From NCBI RefSeq assembly GCF_000425465.1, contig NZ_AUDM01000009.1:62001-126000 (forward strand): a stretch of 64,000 nucleotides of DNA. The letters are read 5' to 3'. This document shows, piece after piece, positions 18,092-26,926 of the stretch. Position numbers and translations under genes: made by a program. Numbering within the stretch: the stretch's first letter is position 1; every line of letters begins with the position of its first letter. The stretch is from Flavobacterium filum DSM 17961 (GTDB lineage Bacteria > Bacteroidota > Bacteroidia > Flavobacteriales > Flavobacteriaceae). A model generated the notes under the pieces. That model did not search any database. It worked only from the letters and a program-made list of their open reading frames with translations, and was not told where the DNA came from.

Positions 18092-19336
18092 GTGAGTTAC
18101 ACCAATAAATTAAAAATTTTCAACGACCCTATTTATGGTTTTATTTCCATTCCCGATGAATTGGTTTTTGATTTAATTCAGCATCCATATTTTCAACGTT
18201 TACGAAGAATTTCACAAATGGGATTGTCTTATTTGGTGTATCCGGGTGCTCATCATACTCGTTTTCATCATGCGTTAGGAGCAATGCATCTCATGCAAAA
18301 AGCAGTTGAAGTTTTACGGTATAAAGGGGTTATCATTAGCAAAGAAGAAGAAACAGCTTTATATGTTGCCATTTTGTTACATGATGTGGGTCACGGTCCT
18401 TTTTCGCATGCTTTAGAGCAAAGTATTGTTGAAAATGTGCATCATGAAGAAATTTCCTTATTGATGATGAATCGTTTAAATGATTTTTTTGAAGGTAAAT
18501 TAACGTTGGCCATTCAGATTTTTAAAGGAGAATACCATCGAAAATTCATGTTGCAATTGATTTCGAGTCAGCTCGATATGGATCGATTGGATTATTTAAA
18601 ACGGGATAGTTTTTATTCCGGTGTGGCAGAAGGAAACATTAATTCTGACCGATTAATTCAAATGCTTCAAGTTGAAAAAGATGAATTGGTGGTGGAAGAA
18701 AAAGCAATTTATTCGGTTGAAAAGTTTTTGATGGCCAGACGATTAATGTATTGGCAAGCTTATTTACATAAAACGAGTTTGGTTGCAGAATTAATCTTGA
18801 CCAAAGTATTAAAAAGAGCCAAAGAATTGACGCAAAAAGGGATCAAATTGGAAGCTTCTCAGCCGTTGCACTTTTTTTTGAGTCATAAAATAGAATTGGA
18901 AGATTTCAATGATGATGTGGTGATGAAATTTTCGCAATTGGATGATTTTGACATTATGAGTGCTTTGAAAAGTTGGCAATTTCATGATGATTTTATCTTG
19001 AGTTCATTAAGCAAAATGATTATTCATCGCGATTTGTTAAAAATTTCGTTGGACAAAGAAAAATTCAGCAAAGAAAAACTTGACTTTTTTAAAGAAAAAC
19101 TAATTGAAATTTATCCTGTAAGCATTTCAGAATCAGATTATTTTGTGTTTAAAGGAAAAGTAAAAACGTTGGGTTACAATAAAGAAGCTCAGCCTATTAA
19201 AATAGTGAAGAAAGACAGAACAGTTGAAGAAGTTGTTTTGTCTTCGGATCAATTAAATTCGAGAGCATTCTCAAAACCGGTAACAAAGTATTATATTTGT
19301 TATCCAAAAGTACTGAAAGAATTTAACAAATTTTAG
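18092..19336 (+). CDS. HD-domain phosphohydrolase (dNTPase-like)
   Basis: 414 residues. The HD motif is complete: HTRFHHALGAMHL supplies the first histidines and LLHDVGHGPFSHAL (about residues 96-110) the metal-binding HD pair; DMDRLDYLKRD supplies the last aspartate. It is related to deoxynucleotide triphosphohydrolases such as YwfO; the exact substrate is unknown. The start is GTG (18092), since the first in-frame ATG comes after the conserved N-terminus (NDPIYGFI). It is immediately followed by lpxD, which has its own promoter box. Confidence 0.88.
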   Translation: MSYTNKLKIFNDPIYGFISIPDELVFDLIQHPYFQRLRRISQMGLSYLVYPGAHHTRFHHALGAMHLMQKAVEVLRYKGVIISKEEETALYVAILLHDVGHGPFSHALEQSIVENVHHEEISLLMMNRLNDFFEGKLTLAIQIFKGEYHRKFMLQLISSQLDMDRLDYLKRDSFYSGVAEGNINSDRLIQMLQVEKDELVVEEKAIYSVEKFLMARRLMYWQAYLHKTSLVAELILTKVLKRAKELTQKGIKLEASQPLHFFLSHKIELEDFNDDVVMKFSQLDDFDIMSALKSWQFHDDFILSSLSKMIIHRDLLKISLDKEKFSKEKLDFFKEKLIEIYPVSISESDYFVFKGKVKTLGYNKEAQPIKIVKKDRTVEEVVLSSDQLNSRAFSKPVTKYYICYPKVLKEFNKF

Positions 19337-19347
19337 GTACTTTTTTA

Positions 19348-19355
19348 TATTTTTG
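19348..19355 (+). promoter_or_regulatory. Bacteroidota -7 promoter box before lpxD, almost leaderless
   Basis: TATTTTTG ends five bases before the lpxD ATG at 19361, which implies a very short or absent leader. Confidence 0.5.
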
Positions 19356-19360
19356 TCGGA

Positions 19361-20386
19361 ATGAAATTTACTGCAATACAAATAGCATCCATATTAGAAG
19401 GCGAAGTAGTTGGAAATCCCAATATTGAAGTCTTCAAATTGTCTAAAATTGAAGAAGGTTCTGAAGGTTCTCTTACTTTTTTAGCCAATCCAAAATACCT
19501 CAATTTTATTTATTCTACTAAAGCATCTATTGCAATTGTAAATAAATCTTTTGAGCCGGAATTTGAAGTATCGGCAACGCTGATTAAAGTGGATGATGCT
19601 TATAAATCCTTTTCAAAACTATTGGAATATTACAATCAAGTCAAATTGATGAAATCCGGAATTGAGCAACCTTCAGTTGTTTCTGAAGGTGTTTCGTATG
19701 GAGAAGGATTGTATTTGGGTAGTTTTTGTTATATTGGTAAAAATGTAAAAATTGGCAATAATGTGAAGATTTATCCCAATAGTTTTATTGGTGATAATGT
19801 ATTGATTGGTGATAATTGTGTTTTTTTTGCGGGAGCAAGAGTTTATTCTGAAACTGAGATTGGCAACAACTGTACAATACATTCCGGAACCATTATTGGT
19901 TCTGATGGTTTTGGATTTGCTCCAAATGAAGATGGTACGTATAACAAAGTTCCACAAATTGGCAATGTAATTATTGAAGATAATGTAGAAATTGGAGCGT
20001 GTTCAACCATTGATAGAGCTACGTTAGGTTCAACCATCATTCGTAAAGGAGTGAAATTAGATAACCAAATTCAGGTCGCACACAATGTTGAAATTGGTGA
20101 AAATACCGTAATAGCCGCACAAACCGGAATTGCCGGTTCAACCAAAATCGGTAAGAATTGTATCATTGGCGGACAAGTAGGGATTGCCGGGCATTTAACA
20201 CTTGGTGATGGTGTTCGTGTTCAAGCTCAATCCGGTATCGGTAAAAATCTAAAAGATGGCGAAACGGTTCAAGGTTCTCCATCCTTCAATTACGGCGATT
20301 ACAGTAAATCGTATGTTCATTTTAAGAACTTACCAAAAATTGTAAACGAAATATATGAAATTAAAAAATCAATAACAAAAGAATAA
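19361..20386 (+). CDS. lpxD: UDP-3-O-acylglucosamine N-acyltransferase LpxD
   Basis: Third step of lipid A synthesis: transfers a 3-hydroxyacyl chain from ACP to the 2-amino group of UDP-3-O-acyl-glucosamine. 341 residues, full length. The N-terminal uridine-binding domain (LTFLANPKYLNFIY) is followed by a left-handed beta helix of hexapeptide repeats (IGNNVKIYPNSFIGDNVLIG and on). The catalytic-histidine region is QVAHNVEIGENTVIAAQ (about residues 234-250). The C-terminal helix binds ACP. The stop overlaps the next start by one base (TAATG), coupling it to lpxC/fabZ. Confidence 0.95.
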   Translation: MKFTAIQIASILEGEVVGNPNIEVFKLSKIEEGSEGSLTFLANPKYLNFIYSTKASIAIVNKSFEPEFEVSATLIKVDDAYKSFSKLLEYYNQVKLMKSGIEQPSVVSEGVSYGEGLYLGSFCYIGKNVKIGNNVKIYPNSFIGDNVLIGDNCVFFAGARVYSETEIGNNCTIHSGTIIGSDGFGFAPNEDGTYNKVPQIGNVIIEDNVEIGACSTIDRATLGSTIIRKGVKLDNQIQVAHNVEIGENTVIAAQTGIAGSTKIGKNCIIGGQVGIAGHLTLGDGVRVQAQSGIGKNLKDGETVQGSPSFNYGDYSKSYVHFKNLPKIVNEIYEIKKSITKE

Positions 20387-21783
20387 TGTCACAATTGGTA
20401 AAGCAAAAAACCATTAAAAATGAAATTACCTTAACCGGAGTAGGTTTACACACTGGTCAGGAAGTAACAATGACTTTTAAACCGGCACCGGTTAATAATG
20501 GTTTTACTTTTGTACGCGTAGATTTAGAAGGTCATCCAATAATTGAAGCAGATGCTCAATATGTGGTGAATACGCAACGTGGTACAAATCTTGAAAAAAA
20601 TGCAGTAAAAATTCAAACTTCCGAACATGTGTTAGCAGCTTGTATTGGTTGTGATTTGGATAATTTGATTATTGAATTAAATGCTTCTGAACCGCCAATT
20701 ATGGATGGATCATCTAAATTTTTTGTGGAAGCAATTGAAAAGGCGGAAATTGTTGAACAAGAGGCTGAACGAAAAGTGTATGTAGTTAAAGAAGTTATTT
20801 CTTATACAGACGAAGCCACAGGAAGTGAAATTTTGGTTATGCCTTGTGAAACGTATCAAGTTACCACAATGGTTGATTTTGGTACAAAAGTATTGGGCAC
20901 ACAAAATGCAACACTAAAAACTATTCATGATTTTAAAAGTGAAATTGCTGATGCAAGAACTTTTAGCTTTTTACACGAATTAGAATCTTTACTGAATAAT
21001 GGTTTGATAAAAGGTGGCGATTTGAATAATGCGATTGTATATGTGGACAAAGAGATTTCTCCTGAAACCATGAACAATCTTCGTGTTGCTTTTGGGAAAG
21101 ATAATATCTCCGTTAAACCAAACGGAATTTTAGATAATTTGACGTTGCATTATCCAAATGAAGCAGCTCGCCATAAATTACTAGATGTGGTTGGTGATTT
21201 GGCTTTGATCGGAACTCGAATTCAAGGAAAAGTGATTGCCAATAAACCCGGACATTTTGTGAATACACAATTTGCAAAAAAATTATCCAAAATCATCAAA
21301 ATTGAACAACGTAATCAAGTGCCAACCTATGATTTGAATCAAGAACCTTTGATGGATATTCATAAAATAATGGCTATGTTGCCACATCGACCACCTTTTT
21401 TGTTGGTTGATAAAATTTTTGAATTATCAGATCAGCATGTGGTTGGTTTAAAAAACGTAACTATGAATGAGCCATTTTTCGTTGGTCACTTTCCGGATGC
21501 ACCTGTAATGCCGGGTGTTTTGATTGTGGAAGCTATGGCTCAAACCGGAGGAATTTTGGTATTAAGCACAGTTCCGGATCCAGAAAATTATTTAACGTAT
21601 TTTATGAAAATAGATAATGTAAAGTTCAAACACAAAGTGTTACCCGGCGATACATTAATATTTAAGTGTGATTTGATTTCTCCTATCAGAAGAGGAATTT
21701 GTCACATGCAAGCCAATGCGTATGCCAATGGAAAATTAGTTGCAGAAGCTGAATTAATGGCACAAATTGCTAAAAAGAACTAA
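20386..21783 (+). CDS. lpxC/fabZ: Bifunctional LpxC deacetylase / FabZ dehydratase
   Basis: 465 residues. Residues about 1-305 are LpxC, the zinc deacetylase that commits UDP-3-O-acyl-GlcNAc to lipid A. The zinc site is visible in TSEHVLAAC (His near 78) and in the later HKLLDVVGDLAL segment. Residues about 320-465 are FabZ, the 3-hydroxyacyl-ACP dehydratase, with LPHRPPFLLVDKI and the catalytic GHFPDAPVMPGVLIVEA segment (His near 366). This fusion is characteristic of Bacteroidota and joins lipid A and fatty acid synthesis in one polypeptide. It is translationally coupled to lpxD, with lpxA 11 bases downstream. Confidence 0.96.
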   Translation: MSQLVKQKTIKNEITLTGVGLHTGQEVTMTFKPAPVNNGFTFVRVDLEGHPIIEADAQYVVNTQRGTNLEKNAVKIQTSEHVLAACIGCDLDNLIIELNASEPPIMDGSSKFFVEAIEKAEIVEQEAERKVYVVKEVISYTDEATGSEILVMPCETYQVTTMVDFGTKVLGTQNATLKTIHDFKSEIADARTFSFLHELESLLNNGLIKGGDLNNAIVYVDKEISPETMNNLRVAFGKDNISVKPNGILDNLTLHYPNEAARHKLLDVVGDLALIGTRIQGKVIANKPGHFVNTQFAKKLSKIIKIEQRNQVPTYDLNQEPLMDIHKIMAMLPHRPPFLLVDKIFELSDQHVVGLKNVTMNEPFFVGHFPDAPVMPGVLIVEAMAQTGGILVLSTVPDPENYLTYFMKIDNVKFKHKVLPGDTLIFKCDLISPIRRGICHMQANAYANGKLVAEAELMAQIAKKN

Positions 21784-21794
21784 AAAAGAAAAGT

Positions 21795-22580
21795 ATGAAT
21801 CAACCGTTAGCATACGTACATCCGGGAGCAAAAATTGCCAGAAATGTGGTAATTGACCCGTTTACCACCATTCATAATAATGTAGTTATTGGCGAAGGAA
21901 CCTGGATTGGTTCCAACGTAACCATTATGGAAGGAGCAAGAATTGGTAAAAATTGTAACATTTTCCCGGGTGCAGTTATTTCTGCTGTGCCGCAAGATTT
22001 AAAATTTGGTGGCGAAGAATCCTTAGCCATTATTGGTGATAATACCACAATTAGAGAATGTGTGACCATCAATAGAGGAACAATAGCTTCCGGACAAACA
22101 ACAATTGGTAAAAATTGTTTGATTATGGCAACTGCTCACGTGGCTCACGATTGTCATATTGGTGATAATGCCATAATTGTGAATGGAGTGGCGTTAGCCG
22201 GTCATGTTACAGTAGGTAGTTTTGCAATCATTGGCGGATTAGCCGCGGTGCATCAATTTATCAATATTGGTGACCATGCAATGATTTCCGGAGGATCACT
22301 GGTTCGAAAAGATGTTCCTCCTTATACAAAAGCCGCAAAAGAGCCACTTTCGTATGTGGGTATAAATTCTGTTGGATTGAGAAGAAGAGGATTTACTACT
22401 GAAAAAATCCGTGAAATTCAAGAAATTTATAGAATTCTTTATCAAAAAAATTATAATACATCACAAGCAGTAAGCATCATTGAAGCAGAAATGGCAGCTT
22501 CACCGGAACGTGACGAAATTCTTCAGTTTATCAGAAACTCATCACGTGGTGTAATGAAAGGATATTCGGGAGTTTATTAG
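21795..22580 (+). CDS. lpxA: UDP-N-acetylglucosamine acyltransferase LpxA
   Basis: First step of lipid A synthesis: acylates the 3-OH of UDP-GlcNAc with a 3-hydroxyacyl-ACP. 261 residues, normal length. The left-handed beta helix of hexapeptides begins at residue 8 (VHPGAKIARNVVIDP). The catalytic histidine lies in ATAHVAHDCHIGDNAI (about residues 115-130). The ending (about 190-261) is the usual helical cap (SVGLRRRGFT then EIYRILYQKNYN). It is the third gene of the lpxD-lpxC/fabZ-lpxA operon; a period-7 array follows the stop. Confidence 0.96.
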   Translation: MNQPLAYVHPGAKIARNVVIDPFTTIHNNVVIGEGTWIGSNVTIMEGARIGKNCNIFPGAVISAVPQDLKFGGEESLAIIGDNTTIRECVTINRGTIASGQTTIGKNCLIMATAHVAHDCHIGDNAIIVNGVALAGHVTVGSFAIIGGLAAVHQFINIGDHAMISGGSLVRKDVPPYTKAAKEPLSYVGINSVGLRRRGFTTEKIREIQEIYRILYQKNYNTSQAVSIIEAEMAASPERDEILQFIRNSSRGVMKGYSGVY

Positions 22581-22583
22581 AGA

Positions 22584-22618
22584 GGTGATGGGTGATAGGT
22601 GATGGGTAATAGGTTATT
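22584..22618. repeat. Tandem array, 7-base period (GGTGATG-like, 5 units)
   Basis: Units at 22584, 22591, 22598, 22605 and 22612 read GGTGATG, GGTGATA, GGTGATG, GGTAATA and GGTTATT. It begins four bases after the lpxA stop, in the gap before efp. Confidence 0.9.
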
Positions 22619-22654
22619 AAAAAGTAAATAAATTAAAAATTAAAATAAATTAGA

Positions 22655-23221
22655 ATGGCAAGTACTGCAGATATTAGAAACGGATTATGTATTAAACACA
22701 ACCACGATATTTACAAAATTATTGAATTTCTTCACGTAAAACCGGGAAAAGGTCCTGCGTTTGTGCGTACAAAATTAAAAAGTTTGACGAACGGAAAAGT
22801 ATTAGATAATACGTTTTCTGCCGGTCACAAAATTGATGTAGTTCGTGTAGAAACGCATACTTTTCAATTTTTATATGCAGAAGGAACAGAGTTTTACTTT
22901 ATGAATACAGAAAGTTTTGAGCAAATTACATTGAATAAAGATGTGTTAGATGCACCGGATTTATTAAAAGAAGGAACCAATGTAATGGTACAAATCAATA
23001 CTGAAACCGATTTACCTTTGTCTGTTGATATGCCGGCTTCTATTATTTTAGAAGTAACCTACACAGAACCCGGTGTAAAAGGAAATACTGCTACTAATGC
23101 TACTAAACCGGCAAAAGTGGAAACTGGAGCGAGTGTAAACGTTCCTTTATTCATCAATGAAGGTGATAAAATTAAAATTGATACTGCTTCGGGTGCATAC
23201 ATGGAGCGTGTGAAAGAATAG
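22655..23221 (+). CDS. efp: Translation elongation factor P
   Basis: Relieves ribosome stalling at polyproline motifs. 188 residues, full length, three beta-barrel domains. The loop that reaches the peptidyl-transfer centre is HVKPGKGPAFVRTKLK, with tip lysine K32. The C-terminal signature (KIDTASGAYMERVKE) matches the family. It sits between lpxA and a second lpxD-like gene, a common order in Flavobacteriia. The upstream gap holds a period-7 array and the downstream gap a period-19 array. Confidence 0.96.
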   Translation: MASTADIRNGLCIKHNHDIYKIIEFLHVKPGKGPAFVRTKLKSLTNGKVLDNTFSAGHKIDVVRVETHTFQFLYAEGTEFYFMNTESFEQITLNKDVLDAPDLLKEGTNVMVQINTETDLPLSVDMPASIILEVTYTEPGVKGNTATNATKPAKVETGASVNVPLFINEGDKIKIDTASGAYMERVKE

Positions 23222-23222
23222 T

Positions 23223-23279
23223 CAATATCAATTTCAAAAAGCAATATCAATTACAAAAAACAATATCAATTTCAATAAC
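23223..23279. repeat. Tandem array, 19-base period (3 units)
   Basis: Three 19-base units starting at 23223, 23242 and 23261. Each begins CAATATCAATT and ends in an A-rich stretch; units one and two differ at two positions. Each unit reads as two 6-base CAATAT/CAATTT words plus a 7-base word. It lies in the gap between efp and the next gene, 15 bases before its ATG. Confidence 0.88.
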
Positions 23280-23293
23280 AAATTTCAAGTTTT

Positions 23294-24223
23294 ATGAAAT
23301 TTACAAAAACGCATTCGCTCAAAGAAATCGCTCAAATCATCAACTGTGAATTTGTGGGAGAGGATAATTTTCCTGTTTTGGGTATGAATGAAATTCATGT
23401 TGTGGAACCTGGAGATATTGTATTTGTTGACCATCCGAAATATTACGATAAAGCTCTTCAATCGGCTGCAACTATTGTTTTAATTAACAAACAAGTGGAT
23501 TGTCCGGACGGAAAGGCATTATTGATTTCAGATGACCCATTTCGTGATTTTAATAAATTGACGAATCACTTTAGACCGTTTACGTTTTCAAATGTATCCA
23601 TAGCAACTTCGGCTCAAATTGGAGAAGGAACTGTAATTCAACCAAATTGCTTTGTTGGTAATCATGTAAAAATCGGTAAAAATTGTTTGATTCATGCCAA
23701 TGTTTCCATTTATGACCATTGTGTGATTGGCGATAACGTTGTCATTCAGGCTGGAACTATTCTAGGTGCCGATGCTTTTTATTATAAGAAAAGACCGGAT
23801 GGTTTTGATCAATTGCTTTCCGGAGGTCGTGTAGTGATTGAAGATAATGTTGGAATTGGAGCTTTGTGTACGATTGATAGAGGCGTAACAGGCGATACAA
23901 CCATTGGTGCCGGTACAAAAATCGACAACCAAGTGCACGTGGGTCATGATACAGTAATTGGTAAAAAATGTTTGATTGCAGCACAAACCGGTATTGCAGG
24001 TTGCGTTGTAATTGAAGATGAAGTTACATTGTGGGGTCAAGTTGGAACTACGAGCGGTATTACTATCGGAACAAAAGCTGTAGTGATGGGCCAAACCGGA
24101 GTAACAAAATCTATTGAAGGAGGTAAAACCTATTTTGGTACACCAATTGAAGAATCTAGAGAAAAATTGAAACAATTGGCCAACATTAAAAAAATTCCTG
24201 AAATTATTGAAAAACTTAAATAA
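23294..24223 (+). CDS. Second LpxD-like N-acyltransferase paralogue
   Basis: 309 residues. An LpxD-type N-terminal domain (EPGDIVFVDHPKYYDKAL) and a hexapeptide beta helix (IGEGTVIQPNCFVGNHVKIG) are present. The histidine segment DNQVHVGHDTVIGKKCLIAAQ (about residues 211-231) aligns with the catalytic region of the first LpxD. It is shorter than the lpxD at 19361 and differs in sequence. Bacteroidota often carry two LpxD-like genes; this one may use another acyl chain or another amino sugar nucleotide. It ends immediately before the next gene, with no gap. Confidence 0.85.
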   Translation: MKFTKTHSLKEIAQIINCEFVGEDNFPVLGMNEIHVVEPGDIVFVDHPKYYDKALQSAATIVLINKQVDCPDGKALLISDDPFRDFNKLTNHFRPFTFSNVSIATSAQIGEGTVIQPNCFVGNHVKIGKNCLIHANVSIYDHCVIGDNVVIQAGTILGADAFYYKKRPDGFDQLLSGGRVVIEDNVGIGALCTIDRGVTGDTTIGAGTKIDNQVHVGHDTVIGKKCLIAAQTGIAGCVVIEDEVTLWGQVGTTSGITIGTKAVVMGQTGVTKSIEGGKTYFGTPIEESREKLKQLANIKKIPEIIEKLK

Positions 24224-24586
24224 ATGACTCCTAAAGAATTAGTCCAATCTTTTTATGATTCTGATGCGTTGTATAATAGTACAACGTTAGCAGAATTTCT
24301 GCATCCCGATGTTATTTTGGAATGGAACAGTAGTAAAGGTTTTCTAAAGAAAAACAAGGAAGAATTATTGCAATTGGCCGATGAATTAAAAATTGGCTAC
24401 GAGGCTTTTGTAGTTCAAATTCATCAAATTATTGCAGAAGATAATTTAGTTTCAGTGCATTACACACATTTTGGAACAACGATTGAAAATCCAAATCATA
24501 TCAATCGATTGGCGTATTTCTTTGTGATTTGGGAAATTCAAGACGGAAAATTGTATAAAGGGTATCAAATGAGTCAATTGCCTTAA
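24224..24586 (+). CDS. NTF2-like / SnoaL-like small protein
   Basis: 120 residues with the outline of the NTF2-like cone fold: N-terminal helix ELVQSFYDSDALYN, then FLHPDVILEWNSS, a helix, then strands with VSVHYTHFGTT and a final FFVIWEIQDGKLYKGYQ. No catalytic residues can be assigned. The start codon follows the previous stop directly, so the genes are co-transcribed. It is probably a ligand-binding or small enzymatic domain. Confidence 0.75.
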   Translation: MTPKELVQSFYDSDALYNSTTLAEFLHPDVILEWNSSKGFLKKNKEELLQLADELKIGYEAFVVQIHQIIAEDNLVSVHYTHFGTTIENPNHINRLAYFFVIWEIQDGKLYKGYQMSQLP

Positions 24587-24661
24587 ATAGAATTGTATAG
24601 TAAATTAGCAAAATAATTAAAAATAAAAGTAAAAAAAGTAAACAATCTTTTCATAAAGAAT

Positions 24662-24669
24662 TACTTTTG
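24662..24669 (+). promoter_or_regulatory. Bacteroidota -7 promoter box for sucD
   Basis: TACTTTTG, 34 bases before the sucD ATG at 24704. It is a perfect TAnnTTTG match in an otherwise AT-rich gap. Confidence 0.6.
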
Positions 24670-24703
24670 TAACTCGAAAAATTAAACACAAACAAACACA
24701 ATC

Positions 24704-25576
24704 ATGAGCGTTTTAGTTAATAAAAATTCAAAAATAATTGTTCAAGGATTTACCGGAAGCGAAGGAACTTTTCACGCTTCTCAAATGATTGAATATGGTA
24801 CAAATGTAGTAGGTGGTGTAACTCCCGGTAAAGGAGGAACAACACATTTAGATCGCCCCGTTTTTAATACAGTGAAAGATGCTGTTGAACAAGCCGGAGC
24901 CGATACAACCATTATTTTTGTACCACCCGCTTTTGCTGCTGATGCTATCATGGAAGCTGCTGATGCAGGAATAAAAGTAATTATTACGATTACGGAAGGA
25001 ATTCCTGTGGCAGATATGATTAAAGCATACGCTTATATTAAAACTAAAAACTGTCGATTAATCGGTCCAAACTGTCCTGGTGTAATTACACAGGAAGAAG
25101 CGAAAGTAGGTATCATGCCTGGCTTTGTTTTCAAAAAAGGAAATGTAGGTATCGTTTCTAAATCGGGAACGTTAACATATGAGGCGGCAGACCAAGTTGT
25201 AAAACAAGGTTTAGGAATTACAACGGCTATCGGAATTGGTGGTGACCCAATCATCGGAACCACAACCAAAGAAGCAGTTGAATTATTGATGAATGACCCG
25301 GAAACACATTGTATCGTGATGATTGGTGAAATCGGAGGTCAGTTGGAAGCGGATGCAGCCAAATGGATTAAAGCTGACGGAAACCGCAAACCAGTTGTTG
25401 GTTTTATCGCTGGTGAAACCGCTCCAAAAGGAAGAACCATGGGTCACGCCGGTGCTATCGTAGGTGGTGCCGATGACACAGCTGAAGCCAAGAAAAGAAT
25501 CATGAGAGAAAACGGTATTCACGTGGTAGATTCTCCGGCTGAGATTGGTAAGAAAGTAAAAGAGGTTTTAGGATAA
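24704..25576 (+). CDS. sucD: Succinyl-CoA synthetase alpha subunit
   Basis: TCA-cycle enzyme making ATP or GTP from succinyl-CoA together with SucC (not in the window). 290 residues, full length. The CoA-binding Rossmann region has [19 protein letters not shown] (about residues 14-32). The phosphorylated histidine lies in [10 protein letters not shown] (about residue 248). It has its own promoter box and ends at a strong terminator, so it is probably monocistronic. Confidence 0.97.
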   Translation: MSVLVNKNSKIIVQGFTGSEGTFHASQMIEYGTNVVGGVTPGKGGTTHLDRPVFNTVKDAVEQAGADTTIIFVPPAFAADAIMEAADAGIKVIITITEGIPVADMIKAYAYIKTKNCRLIGPNCPGVITQEEAKVGIMPGFVFKKGNVGIVSKSGTLTYEAADQVVKQGLGITTAIGIGGDPIIGTTTKEAVELLMNDPETHCIVMIGEIGGQLEADAAKWIKADGNRKPVVGFIAGETAPKGRTMGHAGAIVGGADDTAEAKKRIMRENGIHVVDSPAEIGKKVKEVLG

Positions 25577-25590
25577 AAAACTATAAAATA

Positions 25591-25617
25591 AAAAATCCCG
25601 CTTTTAGCGGGATTTTT
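25591..25617. terminator. Intrinsic terminator between convergent genes
   Basis: AAAAAATCCCGC, loop TTTTA, GCGGGATTTTTT. A-run and T-run on both sides make it bidirectional; it serves sucD and the convergent peroxidase, whose stop codon overlaps the T-run. Confidence 0.92.
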
Positions 25618-26799
25618 TTATTCAAAAGGATTACTCCATTTCGGATTCGTATACACATCCGTTCCCGATAATGTTTTTAAGAAGGCAATTACGGCATTCA
25701 CTTCCTGTGCGTTCAAATTCAATTGTTGACCAATTCCATTGGGTTTCAATCTTGGGTCTAAATTCGGATTATTGTTTGCGGCATTCACTAAATTTCCATA
25801 ATGACCAATTGAAGCTTGTAATGTAGTGATCACTCCGGTATGCATCATTGGTCCGTTTGGTGTTCCGTCAGGCTTTGCAATATTACGTAGGGAAGGAGCT
25901 CTAAAATTGGTAAAATCCGCACCTCCATTGATGGAACCACCGATGCCATTGCTTAATGCATTCGGGTCGATATCAAACTCAGGTGCTCGATGGCATCCTT
26001 GACAGCCTAAACCTCCTCCGGTTCTTACGCTGTTCGCATCAAAGGTTGGAGGAGCTAAAAATAAGTTTTTTCCCTGATTTTCTTGTGCAGTAAAATTTTG
26101 AAATGGAGCACCATCGTTTGGAGCCAATGCTCGTCCGGCATCATATTTACTGTCAAAAGACTGAATACTTCTGATGAATTGTGCCAAAGCATTCTGGATT
26201 TTTACCTCTGTCACTTCTTCAGAACCATAGACAAACTTGAATAATTCTTTGTAGTAACCAATGTTACTTAATTTGGTTAGCAAAGCTGAAAAGGGTTCGT
26301 CTCCATTTGTTCCACTAAACCCCATTTCTCCATGGTCTTTAATAGGCATTGTTGTTTGAATTTCCAAATTAGATGCTCTTTCGTCCCAAAAAAACTTTGC
26401 TTCTGCTCCAAATCGAGCATTGATTAATCGCATGGAGTGTCTTCCGGTTGTTCCGTTTACTCCTTGACTGGCAACTGCAACATCACTAAACCCATTGGCT
26501 TGTTGATGGCAACTTGCACATGAAATCGTATTGTTGGACGAAAGATTTTTATCGTAAAATAAGATTCGGCCTAAAGTAGCTCCTTTATCCGTAATGGGAT
26601 TACTTTGACCATTGAATCGAGTGATGTAATTCGGTAAAGGTTGATTGGCATAATTTGCCAAATTTTCAAGATCAATATTGTCACCAAAAGTGGCTTTTAC
26701 TTGTTGAAAGGGATCAATAATTTCTTCATATTTTTTATCTTCATCAGAACAAGAAAAAAGAAGAGTTGAGAGCAGAAATAAAAAGATTGTTTTTTTCAT
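25618..26799 (-). CDS. Di-haem cytochrome c peroxidase (MauG/CcpA family) lipoprotein
   Basis: Reduces H2O2 at the expense of electrons from cytochrome c in the periplasm. 393 residues. The lipoprotein signal has the lipobox cysteine at about 17 (LLFSCSDED). Two haem c attachment motifs are present: CASCH (94-98) and CQGCH (266-270). The N-terminal and C-terminal haem domains are both complete, with an intervening linker (FWDERASNLEIQT) typical of the family. It converges with sucD at a shared terminator. It may protect against peroxide or take part in an oxidative maturation reaction. Confidence 0.92.
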   Translation of the reverse strand: MKKTIFLFLLSTLLFSCSDEDKKYEEIIDPFQQVKATFGDNIDLENLANYANQPLPNYITRFNGQSNPITDKGATLGRILFYDKNLSSNNTISCASCHQQANGFSDVAVASQGVNGTTGRHSMRLINARFGAEAKFFWDERASNLEIQTTMPIKDHGEMGFSGTNGDEPFSALLTKLSNIGYYKELFKFVYGSEEVTEVKIQNALAQFIRSIQSFDSKYDAGRALAPNDGAPFQNFTAQENQGKNLFLAPPTFDANSVRTGGGLGCQGCHRAPEFDIDPNALSNGIGGSINGGADFTNFRAPSLRNIAKPDGTPNGPMMHTGVITTLQASIGHYGNLVNAANNNPNLDPRLKPNGIGQQLNLNAQEVNAVIAFLKTLSGTDVYTNPKWSNPFE

Positions 26800-26884
26800 T
26801 TGGTTAGGTTTAGTTTCAATAAGACGTAATTTCTTAAAAAAGGTTTAAAACCAATTCAATATTTTTAAAACCTTAAAATATTCC

Positions 26885-26892
26885 TATCTTTG
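26885..26892 (+). promoter_or_regulatory. Bacteroidota -7 promoter box for fabG
   Basis: TATCTTTG, 34 bases before the fabG ATG at 26927. Confidence 0.6.
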
Positions 26893-26926
26893 ATGCTCAA
26901 TCAAACGAATCTAATTTACAATAAAT

